Source of the DNA: Thermoplasmata archaeon
Lineage (GTDB): Archaea; Thermoplasmatota; Thermoplasmata; Thermoplasmatales; Thermoplasmataceae
Direction: 5' to 3'
Assembly: GCA_021835185.1 (NCBI GenBank)
Contig: JAKBQO010000034.1
Coordinates: 1-11,702 of the forward strand
DNA: 11,702 nt
Notes under the pieces: generated by a model
Database searches by the model: none
Seen by the model: the letters and a program-made list of their open reading frames with translations, nothing else
What the model was told of the DNA's origin: nothing
Made by a program: the position numbers and the translations under genes
In this document: positions 1 to 6,324 of the stretch, piece by piece
How the letters are laid out: the number at the start of each line of letters is the position of its first letter
Position numbering within the stretch: position 1 is the stretch's first letter

Positions 1-1074
1 TTTGTTTCCGCCTGGCATTTTTCCAAGTGGGAGTGCTCCGAAGAATTTCTTAAGCAACCCTGGCTTAGCAAATTTCTCCCAGACATCATACATATCCTTT
101 AAATCAAATTTCCCTGACATAAGTTTATCCAGTGAGGCTTCAGCTTCTTCTTCAGTTATGTTTGTTTCCTTTACTACTTCCATAAGGGCATCTATATCGC
201 CCATACCCAGTAGCCTTGACAGGAACTTTTTCGGATTAAATATCTGGATATCATCCATATGTTCCCCGGTTCCAATAAAATAGACAGGAGATTGTATATC
301 TGCAACCGCACTCAACGCACCGCCAGCCTTTCCAGTACCATCCATCTTGGTAATAATTACTCCATCTATGTTTACAGCATCGTGGAGAGTCTTTGCCTGC
401 GGGCCAGCCTGCTGTCCAAGTGTTGCATCTATAACAAAGAGTACCGTATCAGGATTAATTTTCTCCTTAATTTCATGTACTTCATCTATTAATTCCTGGT
501 CCAGTGAATCCCTGCCGCTGGTATCAATAATTTTGATTTTGAAGTCTGCAAGTTCCTTTATGCCGTTTCTAACTATTTTAAGGGCATTTTTTTCTCCCTT
601 TTCACCGTAAAATCCAGAATTTACATCCCCGGAAATCTGCTGGAGTTGTTCAAATGCGCCTGGCCTGTGGACATCAGCAGCTATCAGTCCTGTGGATAAG
701 CCTTTCTTCATAAAAAGTCTGGCAAGCTTTCCTGCTGTTGTTGTTTTACCATTTCCATATAAACCCACAAGCATAATTGTCTGGGGCTTAAGATCGAAAT
801 TGGAATCTGTGCCAAGTATTTTTAGAAGCTCTTCGTAGATAACACGTATAATATAATCCTGCGCTGTCATGCCTGCAGGTGGCTTTTCATTTAACGCCCT
901 TTCCTGAACTGTATTGGTTAACTTTAAAACGAGTTTAACATTCACATCAGCTTTTAATAAAGCTCTTTGAATTTCTTTTGTGACCTCCTTTATAGTGTCC
1001 TTGTCAATAAAACTTGAACCGGAGATTTTACGCATAATGCTCTTAAGTGACTCTGATAAATTGTCTAGAACCAT
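1..1074 (-). CDS. srp54: Signal recognition particle 54 kDa protein (SRP54), 3' end outside window
   Basis: GTPase subunit of the signal recognition particle, which binds signal sequences and 7S RNA and delivers ribosomes to the membrane receptor FtsY. The reading frame runs from an ATG at 1074 to the window edge without a stop, giving 358 residues of a protein usually near 450. An N-terminal helical domain (about 1-90) precedes the G domain: P-loop GLYGNGKTT at 104-112, DVHRPGAFEQL at 134-144, DTSGRD at 184-189, TKMDGTGKAGG at 242-252 and the closing GTGEHMDDIQIF at 268-279, followed by the linker FLSRLLGMGD and the start of the M domain. The RNA- and signal-binding methionine-rich part lies beyond position 1. 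Several motif positions differ from the usual GxQGxGKTT, DTxRPAA and DTAGR forms. It lies 57 bp downstream of TFS on the same strand, with its own TATA-like element. Identity is certain from motif order. Confidence 0.96.
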   Translation of the reverse strand, partial: MVLDNLSESLKSIMRKISGSSFIDKDTIKEVTKEIQRALLKADVNVKLVLKLTNTVQERALNEKPPAGMTAQDYIIRVIYEELLKILGTDSNFDLKPQTIMLVGLYGNGKTTTAGKLARLFMKKGLSTGLIAADVHRPGAFEQLQQISGDVNSGFYGEKGEKNALKIVRNGIKELADFKIKIIDTSGRDSLDQELIDEVHEIKEKINPDTVLFVIDATLGQQAGPQAKTLHDAVNIDGVIITKMDGTGKAGGALSAVADIQSPVYFIGTGEHMDDIQIFNPKKFLSRLLGMGDIDALMEVVKETNITEEEAEASLDKLMSGKFDLKDMYDVWEKFAKPGLLKKFFGALPLGKMPGGNK

Positions 1075-1093
1075 AAGCAAACATCAAAATATA

Positions 1094-1101
1094 TTATATA
1101 A
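1094..1101 (-). promoter_or_regulatory. TATA-like element of srp54
   Basis: The minus strand reads TTATATAA here, about 20-27 bp before the srp54 ATG at 1074. That is the archaeal TATA-to-start distance, so a leaderless or near-leaderless srp54 transcript is likely. The surrounding sequence is very AT-rich, so the exact box is uncertain. Confidence 0.5.
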
Positions 1102-1119
1102 TTTTTTGTTAAATTCTAT

Positions 1120-1143
1120 AGAGAATATAATTCAGTATTCTCT
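1120..1143. repeat. 8-bp inverted repeat across the TFS stop codon
   Basis: AGAGAATA at 1120-1127 is perfectly complementary to TATTCTCT at 1136-1143 with an 8-nt loop. The hairpin spans the TFS stop codon (1132-1134) and precedes srp54. On the minus strand it is followed by an A-rich rather than U-rich stretch, so it is not an obvious terminator; an RNA end-protecting or processing role is only possible. Confidence 0.4.
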
Positions 1144-1437
1144 CCATCTATGCCCGCAGGACTCACATGTATAAAACTTTGTTTCAGGTTCATCTGCAGA
1201 ACGTGTTTGCTTGAGGAGATAATAGGCTCCTGTATGATGGCATACAGGGCACACGGCATCGCTATCAAGTGGTTCCGCATTTACCTCCTTGGCAACCATT
1301 ATAATTTCTTTATCTGAACTCTTTGATATAATTTTCTGGTCAGCTGTTCCTGCTTTTGGAATTTCATTGCCACAACTGTTGCAGACATATTTATCCCTTG
1401 ATGGTGTCATAAGTGCACCGCATTTAGAACAGAACAT
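1132..1437 (-). CDS. tfs: Transcription factor S (TFS), archaeal transcript-cleavage factor
   Basis: TFS rescues backtracked archaeal RNA polymerase by stimulating cleavage of the nascent RNA, as TFIIS does in eukaryotes. The 101-residue protein has the full family layout: an N-terminal zinc ribbon with C3, C6, C19 and C22, a linker, and a C-terminal zinc ribbon with C63, C66, C91 and C94. The loop of the second ribbon carries QTRSADEPETKF at 77-88; D82 and E83 are the acidic pair that reaches the polymerase active site in this family. Length is normal. The start is the ATG at 1437, with a TATA element centred about 25 bp upstream, so the mRNA is probably leaderless. srp54 follows on the same strand but seems to have its own promoter. 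Confidence 0.96.
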   Translation of the reverse strand: MFCSKCGALMTPSRDKYVCNSCGNEIPKAGTADQKIISKSSDKEIIMVAKEVNAEPLDSDAVCPVCHHTGAYYLLKQTRSADEPETKFYTCESCGHRWREY

Positions 1438-1452
1438 ATGTACTCTATTTCA

Positions 1453-1474
1453 AAACAATATTTAAACATTGTTT
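1453..1474. promoter_or_regulatory. 22-bp palindrome covering the tfs TATA box (candidate operator)
   Basis: AAACAATATTTAAACATTGT plus TT forms an inverted repeat in which 10 of 11 base pairs are complementary (mismatch at 1460/1467), centred between 1463 and 1464. It contains the whole tfs TATA element, so a dimeric protein bound here would compete with TBP. The symmetry is seen directly; the operator role is inferred. Confidence 0.45.
1457..1466 (-). promoter_or_regulatory. TATA box of tfs
   Basis: The minus strand reads TTTAAATATT. Its centre is about 25 bp from the first base of the tfs ATG at 1437, placing the expected transcription start on or next to the start codon. Confidence 0.65.
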
Positions 1475-1559
1475 GTTCCTGGATTTCTATGGATAACCGC
1501 AGTATACATACTCTGATTATTTCCCGATGCCTGTAACATTACACTTAGATTTAGATACC

Positions 1560-1567
1560 TTTAATAA
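1560..1567 (+). promoter_or_regulatory. TATA-like element of the CoA-binding protein gene
   Basis: TTTAATAA is centred about 25 bp before the ATG at 1589, fitting a leaderless transcript divergent from tfs. Moderate match to the archaeal TATA consensus. Confidence 0.5.
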
Positions 1568-1588
1568 TTAATTTAACGATTCCTGATT

Positions 1589-1978
1589 ATGACTGCAGAG
1601 GAAATATTAAAAAAATACAGGGATATCGCTGTCGTAGGTATTTCTGATAAGCCTGATAGGGCCAGCTACCAGGTCTCAAAGTACCTTATGGAAAACGGAT
1701 ATAACATAATTCCCGTTAATCCGGTGCTGGAAAACTGGGAAGGAAAAAAGGTTTATAAGGATGTAAAGTCCATTGAGGGTAACGTGGATGTTGTCGATAT
1801 ATTCCGCAAACCTGAATTTGTTGAAGAAATAGTGAAAGATGCAAAAGGAAAAGCCAGGGTCATATGGATGCAGGAAGGAATAGTAAATGAAGATGCAAAA
1901 AAACTTGCAATGGATATGGGAATGGAAGTCGTAATGGATAAATGCATGAAGAAAGAACATCAAAAATTAAATAAATAA
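1589..1978 (+). CDS. CoA-binding domain protein, YccU type
   Basis: A 129-residue single-domain protein of the CoA_binding_2 (YccU-like) family, a Rossmann-type fold related to the CoA-binding domain of succinyl-CoA synthetase. Visible landmarks are the nucleotide-binding turn VVGISDKP at 15-22, the strand YNIIPVNP at 38-45, VDVVDIFRKPE at 66-76, VIWMQEGI at 91-98 and the terminal signature VVMDKCMKKEH at 113-123. The physiological role of the family is not settled; it may bind CoA as a sensor or accessory factor. The ATG at 1589 has a TATA-like element about 25 bp upstream. The stop is 17 bp before a tRNA gene on the same strand. Family assignment is strong, function is not. Confidence 0.88.
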   Translation: MTAEEILKKYRDIAVVGISDKPDRASYQVSKYLMENGYNIIPVNPVLENWEGKKVYKDVKSIEGNVDVVDIFRKPEFVEEIVKDAKGKARVIWMQEGIVNEDAKKLAMDMGMEVVMDKCMKKEHQKLNK

Positions 1979-1980
1979 TA
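1968..1980 (+). promoter_or_regulatory. Possible tRNA-Ser promoter embedded in the end of the preceding gene
   Basis: TTAAATAAATAAT overlaps the last codons and stop of the CoA-binding protein gene and is centred about 22 bp before the tRNA 5' end. This is the right distance for an archaeal TATA box, though low-complexity AT sequence makes chance likely. Confidence 0.35.
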
Positions 1981-1995
1981 GAAATACTGGATTAA

Positions 1996-2079
1996 GCTGG
2001 GATAGCCTAGCCCGGTAAGACGGTAGATTCGAAATCTACTGCTAGAAATAGCTCGGGAGTTCAAATCTCCCTCCCAGCG
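1996..2079 (+). tRNA. tRNA-Ser (anticodon CGA)
   Basis: An 84-nt cloverleaf can be folded by hand. The acceptor stem is GCTGGGA/TCCCAGC (1996-2002 with 2072-2078). The anticodon stem is GTAGA/TCTAC with loop TTCGAAA and anticodon CGA at 2030-2032. The long variable arm contains GCTA/TAGC closed by GAAA. The T stem is GGGAG/CTCCC with loop TTCAAAT. The D stem has one mismatch. The class II variable arm together with discriminator G (2079) points to serine, reading UCG. No CCA is encoded and no intron is visible. A short TTTT follows at 2081-2084. Confidence 0.95.
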
Positions 2080-2095
2080 CTTTTAAAGTTCTAAT

Positions 2096-2106
2096 AAATA
2101 TATATA
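2096..2106 (+). promoter_or_regulatory. TATA box of the SDR gene
   Basis: AAATATATATA is centred 26 bp before the ATG at 2127, giving a predicted transcription start at the start codon. Confidence 0.65.
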
Positions 2107-2126
2107 CAGCATAATCATATTTACCT

Positions 2127-2831
2127 ATGAAATCGAATATTGTTATAGCAGGCGTTGGCAGGGGAATGGGGAGTTCTCTCGCATATTATCTAAAGGATGC
2201 AGGTTACAATGTTTTTTTAATATCCCGTGGAAGCAATGTAAAGGAAGTTGCCGGTAAAACTGGATGCGAATTTTATAATGCGGATTTGAATTCATATCCA
2301 CAATGCGTTGAAGCTATTAAGGCAGCAGACCGATCAATGGGGGGCATAGATGCGGTTATCAATGTAGCAGGAAATTATTATTCAAATAAAAGTATTGAAG
2401 AAACCGAGCCAGAAATGTTCGTGGATGCTATTTTGAATAATGCAAGGACATTTTATAATATTGCCCGTGCAGCAATTCCTTTGCTTAAACGGCAAAAACA
2501 TGGCTCTATAATAGGATTTTCCGCATCAGAAAATGTGTATTATAATTCAAATCCTGGATATGCAGCAGGAAAGGGGGCAGTTTATTTCATGGTGAAAAGC
2601 CTCGCCAGGGAACTAATTAAATATAACATAAAAGTAAATGGAGTTGCTCCAGGATTTATAGGGAAGAATGATGATGAAATAGAATCAAATGTGGAACTTG
2701 GAATAACCAGGAGATATCCACCGGATGATATTAACAGAACTGTAGAATTTCTGATCAACTCTGAAATGGTAACCGGAGAGATTATACCGGTAGCCGGGGG
2801 CCACGACATAAATTTGAATTCTGGCATATAA
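2127..2831 (+). CDS. Short-chain dehydrogenase/reductase (SDR) family oxidoreductase
   Basis: A 234-residue classical SDR, an NAD(P)-dependent Rossmann enzyme that oxidises alcohols or reduces carbonyls. The cofactor turn is GVGRGMG at 9-15, the structural NVAG motif is at 79-82, the catalytic serine region is GFSAS at 130-134, and the YxxxK pair is Y145 and K149. After strand 6 the APGF turn is at 174-177, and the C-terminal half is short but complete. Arg34 after the second strand suggests NADP(H) preference, an inference from related enzymes. It resembles the 3-oxoacyl-ACP reductase/FabG type in layout, but archaea lack that pathway and the substrate cannot be read from the sequence. It is transcribed alone from its own TATA box, downstream of the tRNA. 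Confidence 0.9.
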   Translation: MKSNIVIAGVGRGMGSSLAYYLKDAGYNVFLISRGSNVKEVAGKTGCEFYNADLNSYPQCVEAIKAADRSMGGIDAVINVAGNYYSNKSIEETEPEMFVDAILNNARTFYNIARAAIPLLKRQKHGSIIGFSASENVYYNSNPGYAAGKGAVYFMVKSLARELIKYNIKVNGVAPGFIGKNDDEIESNVELGITRRYPPDDINRTVEFLINSEMVTGEIIPVAGGHDINLNSGI

Positions 2832-2887
2832 ATGTATAATTACAGTGAATGATTTAATAACACAATGTTTCCTGTTAAATTATACAT
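2832..2887. repeat. 10-bp inverted repeat just after the SDR stop codon
   Basis: ATGTATAATT at 2832-2841 is the exact reverse complement of AATTATACAT at 2878-2887, separated by 36 nt. It starts immediately after the SDR stop. It could form a long AT-rich hairpin at the mRNA 3' end, but with so much A and T the pairing may be chance. Confidence 0.35.
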
Positions 2888-2939
2888 CCTATACAATTAA
2901 TATATTTATTAAAATATATTTGTGCATACACACATTTAA

Positions 2940-2993
2940 TTTTTACGATCCCGTAGCAGAAAGCCCACCGCTTCAGCTGTAGGAGTATGTCAG
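2940..2993 (+). mobile_element. Decayed right end of an IS200/IS605-family element (or its RNA 3' end)
   Basis: AGCCCACCGCTTCAGC followed by TGTAGGAGTATGTCA closely resembles the subterminal right-end hairpin of IS200/IS605-group elements, where a GC-rich stem closed by a TTYA loop follows the tnpB stop codon and is followed by GGAGnATGTCA-like sequence. Here the stem is 2964-2971 with 2976-2983 around loop TTCA; six of eight pairs remain, the two mismatches being at 2966/2981 and 2969/2978. No tnpA or tnpB frame is left upstream, so it reads as a remnant. In intact elements this end is also the 3' part of the TnpB guide RNA. The match is from memory of family consensus, not a search. Confidence 0.5.
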
Positions 2994-3074
2994 GGGCAAG
3001 TTAATCAAAATTTTATACTCTGTGCCTATAATTATTGCAGTTCCTTATTCTCTGAATCCTTTTACATTTTTAAG

Positions 3075-3123
3075 AACATGAAAACATACGATTCAGACAT
3101 AATAATTATTTTTTCTTCATGTT
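3075..3123. repeat. 8-bp inverted repeat between convergent genes
   Basis: AACATGAA at 3075-3082 pairs with TTCATGTT at 3116-3123, enclosing the perfect palindrome AATAATTATT at 3101-3110. It sits about 65 bp downstream of the permease stop. A 3'-end structure is possible; no further support. Confidence 0.3.
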
Positions 3124-3188
3124 GTGTATAACGCTTAAATTACCTCTGTATCAGTGCCATGGGCAGGCATCGGGTTGCCGGCATATAT

Positions 3189-5012
3189 CTACTCAACTGC
3201 GGGTTTATCGGTACTCGCGAGCTTTAATAGAATTTCCCTCTCAGTGATTGTGCCTGTACATTTTCCTGCTCCGTCAACAATTGAAAGAATATTTACATTA
3301 TTTTCCTTGAGAATTCTGACAGCATCTGTTACCTCATCATTAACACTTATGTTGACAACTTTTTCAAGATGCATCTGATTTACTTTCCCACGGTCGATGG
3401 CGTCTTTAGGAAGGAGAAGTATGTCTATTACATACAATGTGCCAACAGGCTTCATGTTCTCATCCAGAACTATTGCATAGGGTATGTTTTTAGATAGTAG
3501 TTTTTCCAGAGCAGACCTTAATGGATCGTTAATTCCAACAATTACATCAAGGCCAGGTATTCTTGCATCCATAACCTTTATGTTCATTAGATTTTCAGCC
3601 AGTATTCTCCCTTCTTTGCTGATATCCATCATATCATCTGAGGTTTTTAATGTAATTGCCTTGACTTCGGACAATATAAATCCTACCACAATCCATACAA
3701 GAAACAGTAATGTGTACCATGATACTGTAGAATATGCTGAATAGACAAGCACTATAGAGCTGATAATAGCTCCAACCAGGGCTAGTATTACCTCTTTGAA
3801 ACCATTAATGTAAGAGTATATGCCTTTTTTTGTACGTGATATCAGCCTTCTTCCACGCCTTAGTCCTATTCTGATAAGGGAGAAATTGGCACTGACGTGT
3901 ATAAACAACCCCCCGAGAGCAGATATTGTTCCTAAGAATATAAAAGCGGTTTCTACTGTTATGTAATGCATAATAAGCAATGGAAGTGCAACCATTATAG
4001 CGCTCACTGCAAGACTGGCAACAATAGGGTTGTCTTTTACTTTTTTTGCGAAAATGGACGGGAAAGATTTATCGTATCCCATTCTGAAAAATGTACGTGA
4101 TGCTGCAGACCCGAATGAAAGCAAAGCTAATATAGCATCGTTAATGGTTGCTATTCCTGTTGCATAATACAGGTATATTCCATATTTTCCAAAATTGTGC
4201 AGGATAATACCTATAACAGGCAATTTATCACTGGTTGGAATAACGATATTATTCTGCAGGATAAGGTTTGCAAATGCATAGATCATCAATGTTGCCAGGG
4301 TGCCGCCGATCAGTATAACAGATATGACACTACGCCCAACAACTTTCTTCGGATTTGATACCTCGCCTGATACCGGTGCTATGGAACCATATCCTGTAGG
4401 AATTCCCATAGCAAATAATATCCCTAGGACAAAATCGCCACCGCTAATGTGGTATACAGCCGGATTTGGAATGTATGCAGCACCCTTTGTTATAATAAAT
4501 GATATTACCACTATAGCTACCATGAGAGATATTTCAATTGCAACAGCATAGAGTGCATACTTGGCAGAAAGCTTTATTCCTACAATTAGGAATGTAATGG
4601 ATGGAATTATTATGAGAAGAAAGGCATAATACTCTGAAATGCCAAACACGCTCACAATTATAAATATTGCACCGGTAAGATAAGCAAGGGCGTATAGGAT
4701 AGAATAGAATATATACATCCACCCTGTATCAAACCCTATTCTCGCAGATAAGGCCTGAAACGCGTATGTGTAATATCCACCAGATGATGAAAATCTTTTG
4801 GATAATTGTGTTACAACAAGCCCGTTTACCAGGACCAGGAGCGTTCCAATGACCATGACTATTGGAGCGTCATATCCCGCCAGTGTTATTGCAAAAGCAG
4901 CATATGTGAGTATACTTAAAAGTGGAGACATGCCGCCGAAGGAAAGGAAGAAAACATCCTTGAAAGTTAAATGCCTTGTAAGTTCACCGTTTTGCGGTGA
5001 CGTTTCTGTCAT
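3189..5012 (-). CDS. APC-superfamily amino-acid permease with C-terminal CBS pair
   Basis: A 607-residue membrane transporter. Residues 1-450 form the APC fold with about twelve hydrophobic segments (roughly 19-43, 49-69, 97-123, 129-147, 153-175, 193-213, 226-252, 279-300, 329-348, 352-377, 405-425 and 430-449). The unwound first helix carries FGGMSP at 25-30, and SSSGGYYTY (75-83) and GEVSNPKKVVGRSV (216-229) are typical of the superfamily. Residues about 478-535 and 548-602 are two CBS motifs (for example IPYAIVLDENMKPVGTLYVID and VNILSIVDGAGKCTGTIT), cytosolic domains that in other proteins bind adenine nucleotides and gate activity. The substrate is unknown, probably an amino acid or amine taken up by proton symport. 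It is a monocistronic unit with a TATA element about 25 bp before the ATG. Transporter class is sure; ligand gating is inferred. Confidence 0.92.
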   Translation of the reverse strand: MTETSPQNGELTRHLTFKDVFFLSFGGMSPLLSILTYAAFAITLAGYDAPIVMVIGTLLVLVNGLVVTQLSKRFSSSGGYYTYAFQALSARIGFDTGWMYIFYSILYALAYLTGAIFIIVSVFGISEYYAFLLIIIPSITFLIVGIKLSAKYALYAVAIEISLMVAIVVISFIITKGAAYIPNPAVYHISGGDFVLGILFAMGIPTGYGSIAPVSGEVSNPKKVVGRSVISVILIGGTLATLMIYAFANLILQNNIVIPTSDKLPVIGIILHNFGKYGIYLYYATGIATINDAILALLSFGSAASRTFFRMGYDKSFPSIFAKKVKDNPIVASLAVSAIMVALPLLIMHYITVETAFIFLGTISALGGLFIHVSANFSLIRIGLRRGRRLISRTKKGIYSYINGFKEVILALVGAIISSIVLVYSAYSTVSWYTLLFLVWIVVGFILSEVKAITLKTSDDMMDISKEGRILAENLMNIKVMDARIPGLDVIVGINDPLRSALEKLLSKNIPYAIVLDENMKPVGTLYVIDILLLPKDAIDRGKVNQMHLEKVVNISVNDEVTDAVRILKENNVNILSIVDGAGKCTGTITEREILLKLASTDKPAVE

Positions 5013-5033
5013 CCGTTCATAAGTATATCAATG

Positions 5034-5041
5034 TTATAAAA
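5034..5041 (-). promoter_or_regulatory. TATA box of the permease gene
   Basis: The minus strand reads TTTTATAA, centred about 25 bp from the ATG at 5012, so the transcript is probably leaderless. It begins right after the 3' end of the suf operon. Confidence 0.6.
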
Positions 5042-5054
5042 GTTTATCTTTTAC

Positions 5055-5077
5055 ATAAATAAAATTCATTAATAAAA
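5055..5077 (-). terminator. U-rich terminator-like tract after sufD
   Basis: Reading the minus strand directly after the sufD stop there are two T4 runs at 5077-5074 and 5064-5061 within almost pure A/T sequence. Archaeal polymerase terminates on such U-rich tracts without a hairpin. This would end the suf operon before the permease promoter. Confidence 0.45.
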
Positions 5078-6292
5078 TTAAAGTTTTAAAATATCTTTTA
5101 TAGTAGCCTTAAGGAACTCATTGTCTGTTATATCTTCAATATATCCTGTAAAGCCATTTATAATCATATCCTTTGCTTCAGCTTCACTTAATCCTCTGGA
5201 TCTCAGGTAGAATATCTGCTCCGGGTCAAGGCTGGATATTGATGATGAGTGTTTTGATTTTGTATCGTTGTTTTTAATCAATAGTGCTGGCTTTGAATTT
5301 CCCTTTCCGTTTTCGGACATAAGCAATATAGCTGAACCATAAAATCCAGATGATTTTACACCTTCTGGCTCTATATCTATGTTTCCCCTATGCATGGTGG
5401 AACTCCTATCCAGTACAACGCCCTTTATATTTATATCACAGTTTGAATACTTTCCATACTGCACGCTTGAGTCCCATATATCCATTTCCTGGTCACCTCT
5501 TGAAACATTGACTCCATATGATTTCATTGTTGTGCTGTCGTACATTTCACTTTCGTGGTTATAAAAGACCTTATTTGCGCCTGCGTTAACATCTATTATC
5601 CTGATTTCTGAATCGCGGTAAAGAACTGGCCTTACGTAGGTCAGGTTGACTGTATCCTCTCCTTCATCCTGGACATAGTTATATTTTACATGGGAACCTT
5701 CTCCGCAGAATATGTATATATTTCTTCCATGGACACCATTTCCCTTATTGTGCTTCTTGTATACATCTGTGATCTCAACTGATGCATTTTTTCCCACTAT
5801 GATAACATTTTTGAAAGCAAATGATGCGTTGGAATCCTGTATTGATTCTATCTTCACATCGGTGTTGGTATTATCGGGGAAATGTATAAAGTATCCGTTT
5901 TCATAGGAAAAATTGATCAGGTATTCCCTGTTATATTTGCCTAACTGCTGGTCAACATACTTTTTGAACAGTTCCTTTTTCTCCTCAAATGCAGTTTTCA
6001 TGTTTGAAATGTATACTCCCTTTTTTTCCCCGCTTATAATAAAATCAGAATCAGTTACAACGAGATCATAATTACTATCAATTTTTTCATCTTTTTTGAT
6101 AGAAACTGATAGCTCTCCGTATGCCATCCTTTCAAGGTCTTTTTCAGTAATATTTACATAGGTTTTTTTGTCCGGGCTTTCCTTATAAGACGGGTCAGGA
6201 TATTTTAAATAATAAATATAAGCCTGTTTTCTATATTCTATATCAAAATCTCTAAATCTTTGATTTAATGTTTCTAAATAATTCTCTATCAT
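5078..6292 (-). CDS. sufD: Fe-S cluster assembly scaffold subunit SufD
   Basis: SufD is the cysteine-poor partner of SufB in the SufBC2D scaffold complex that assembles Fe-S clusters in the cytosol using ATP hydrolysis by SufC. The protein has 404 residues from the chosen ATG. The N-terminal part is divergent and helical; the C-terminal two thirds is the repetitive beta-helix core, with HRGNIDIEP and KSKHSSSISSLDPEQ followed by the SufC-docking helices YLRSRGLSEAEA. The histidine in KSKH (about residue 348) aligns with the histidine known to matter in E. coli SufD. The longest frame begins at a GTG at 6301, but GGTGAT ends 4 nt before the ATG at 6292, making that ATG the likely start. It is the last gene of the operon, 32 bp after sufB with a T8 tract in the gap. 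Confidence 0.93.
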   Translation of the reverse strand: MIENYLETLNQRFRDFDIEYRKQAYIYYLKYPDPSYKESPDKKTYVNITEKDLERMAYGELSVSIKKDEKIDSNYDLVVTDSDFIISGEKKGVYISNMKTAFEEKKELFKKYVDQQLGKYNREYLINFSYENGYFIHFPDNTNTDVKIESIQDSNASFAFKNVIIVGKNASVEITDVYKKHNKGNGVHGRNIYIFCGEGSHVKYNYVQDEGEDTVNLTYVRPVLYRDSEIRIIDVNAGANKVFYNHESEMYDSTTMKSYGVNVSRGDQEMDIWDSSVQYGKYSNCDINIKGVVLDRSSTMHRGNIDIEPEGVKSSGFYGSAILLMSENGKGNSKPALLIKNNDTKSKHSSSISSLDPEQIFYLRSRGLSEAEAKDMIINGFTGYIEDITDNEFLKATIKDILKL

Positions 6293-6296
6293 GTTA

Positions 6297-6302
6297 ATCA
6301 CC
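6297..6302 (-). promoter_or_regulatory. Shine-Dalgarno sequence of sufD
   Basis: The minus strand reads GGTGAT, complementary to the 3' end of archaeal 16S rRNA, with 4 nt (TAAC) before the ATG at 6292. The upstream GTG start at 6301 lies inside this element, which argues against that start. Confidence 0.7.
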
Positions 6303-6312
6303 GGTATAAATT

Positions 6313-6320
6313 AAAAAAAA
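6313..6320 (-). terminator. T8 tract between sufB and sufD (possible partial terminator)
   Basis: On the minus strand an uninterrupted run of eight T lies a few bases after the sufB stop and before the sufD ribosome binding site. Archaeal RNA polymerase can release at U-runs, so some transcripts may stop here and lower sufD output. The tract is seen; the effect is inferred. Confidence 0.35.
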
Positions 6321-6324
6321 TGGT

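Larger units (their letters stand above)
2832..3188. other. Intergenic region between convergent genes
   Basis: This 357-bp gap lies between the SDR gene (plus) and the permease gene (minus). It contains no convincing reading frame. It holds the 10-bp inverted repeat at its left end, the IS200/IS605-like hairpin near the middle and an 8-bp inverted repeat at 3075-3123. Base composition is very AT-rich up to about 2940 and more mixed from there on, which fits an old insertion. Confidence 0.6.

Noticed and set aside
1120..1143. Intrinsic terminator for tfs
   Set aside because: The hairpin is good but the minus strand after it is A-rich, not U-rich, and it includes the stop codon. Kept only as a repeat.
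1501..1512. Short palindrome AGTATACATACT upstream of the CoA-binding protein gene
   Set aside because: Only two 5-bp arms in AT-rich sequence, not positioned at either promoter; expected by chance.
1996..2079. tRNA-Leu or an integration site at the tRNA 3' end
   Set aside because: Discriminator G and anticodon CGA indicate serine. No repeat of the tRNA 3' end and no integrase is visible in the window.
3154..5022. Plus-strand reading frames opposite the permease gene
   Set aside because: Hydrophobic and Ser/Ile-rich composition is what antisense of membrane-protein codons gives; no motifs.
6293..6301. GTG start for SufD at 6301
   Set aside because: The GTG lies inside the GGTGAT element that serves the ATG at 6292; it is more likely the Shine-Dalgarno than a start.
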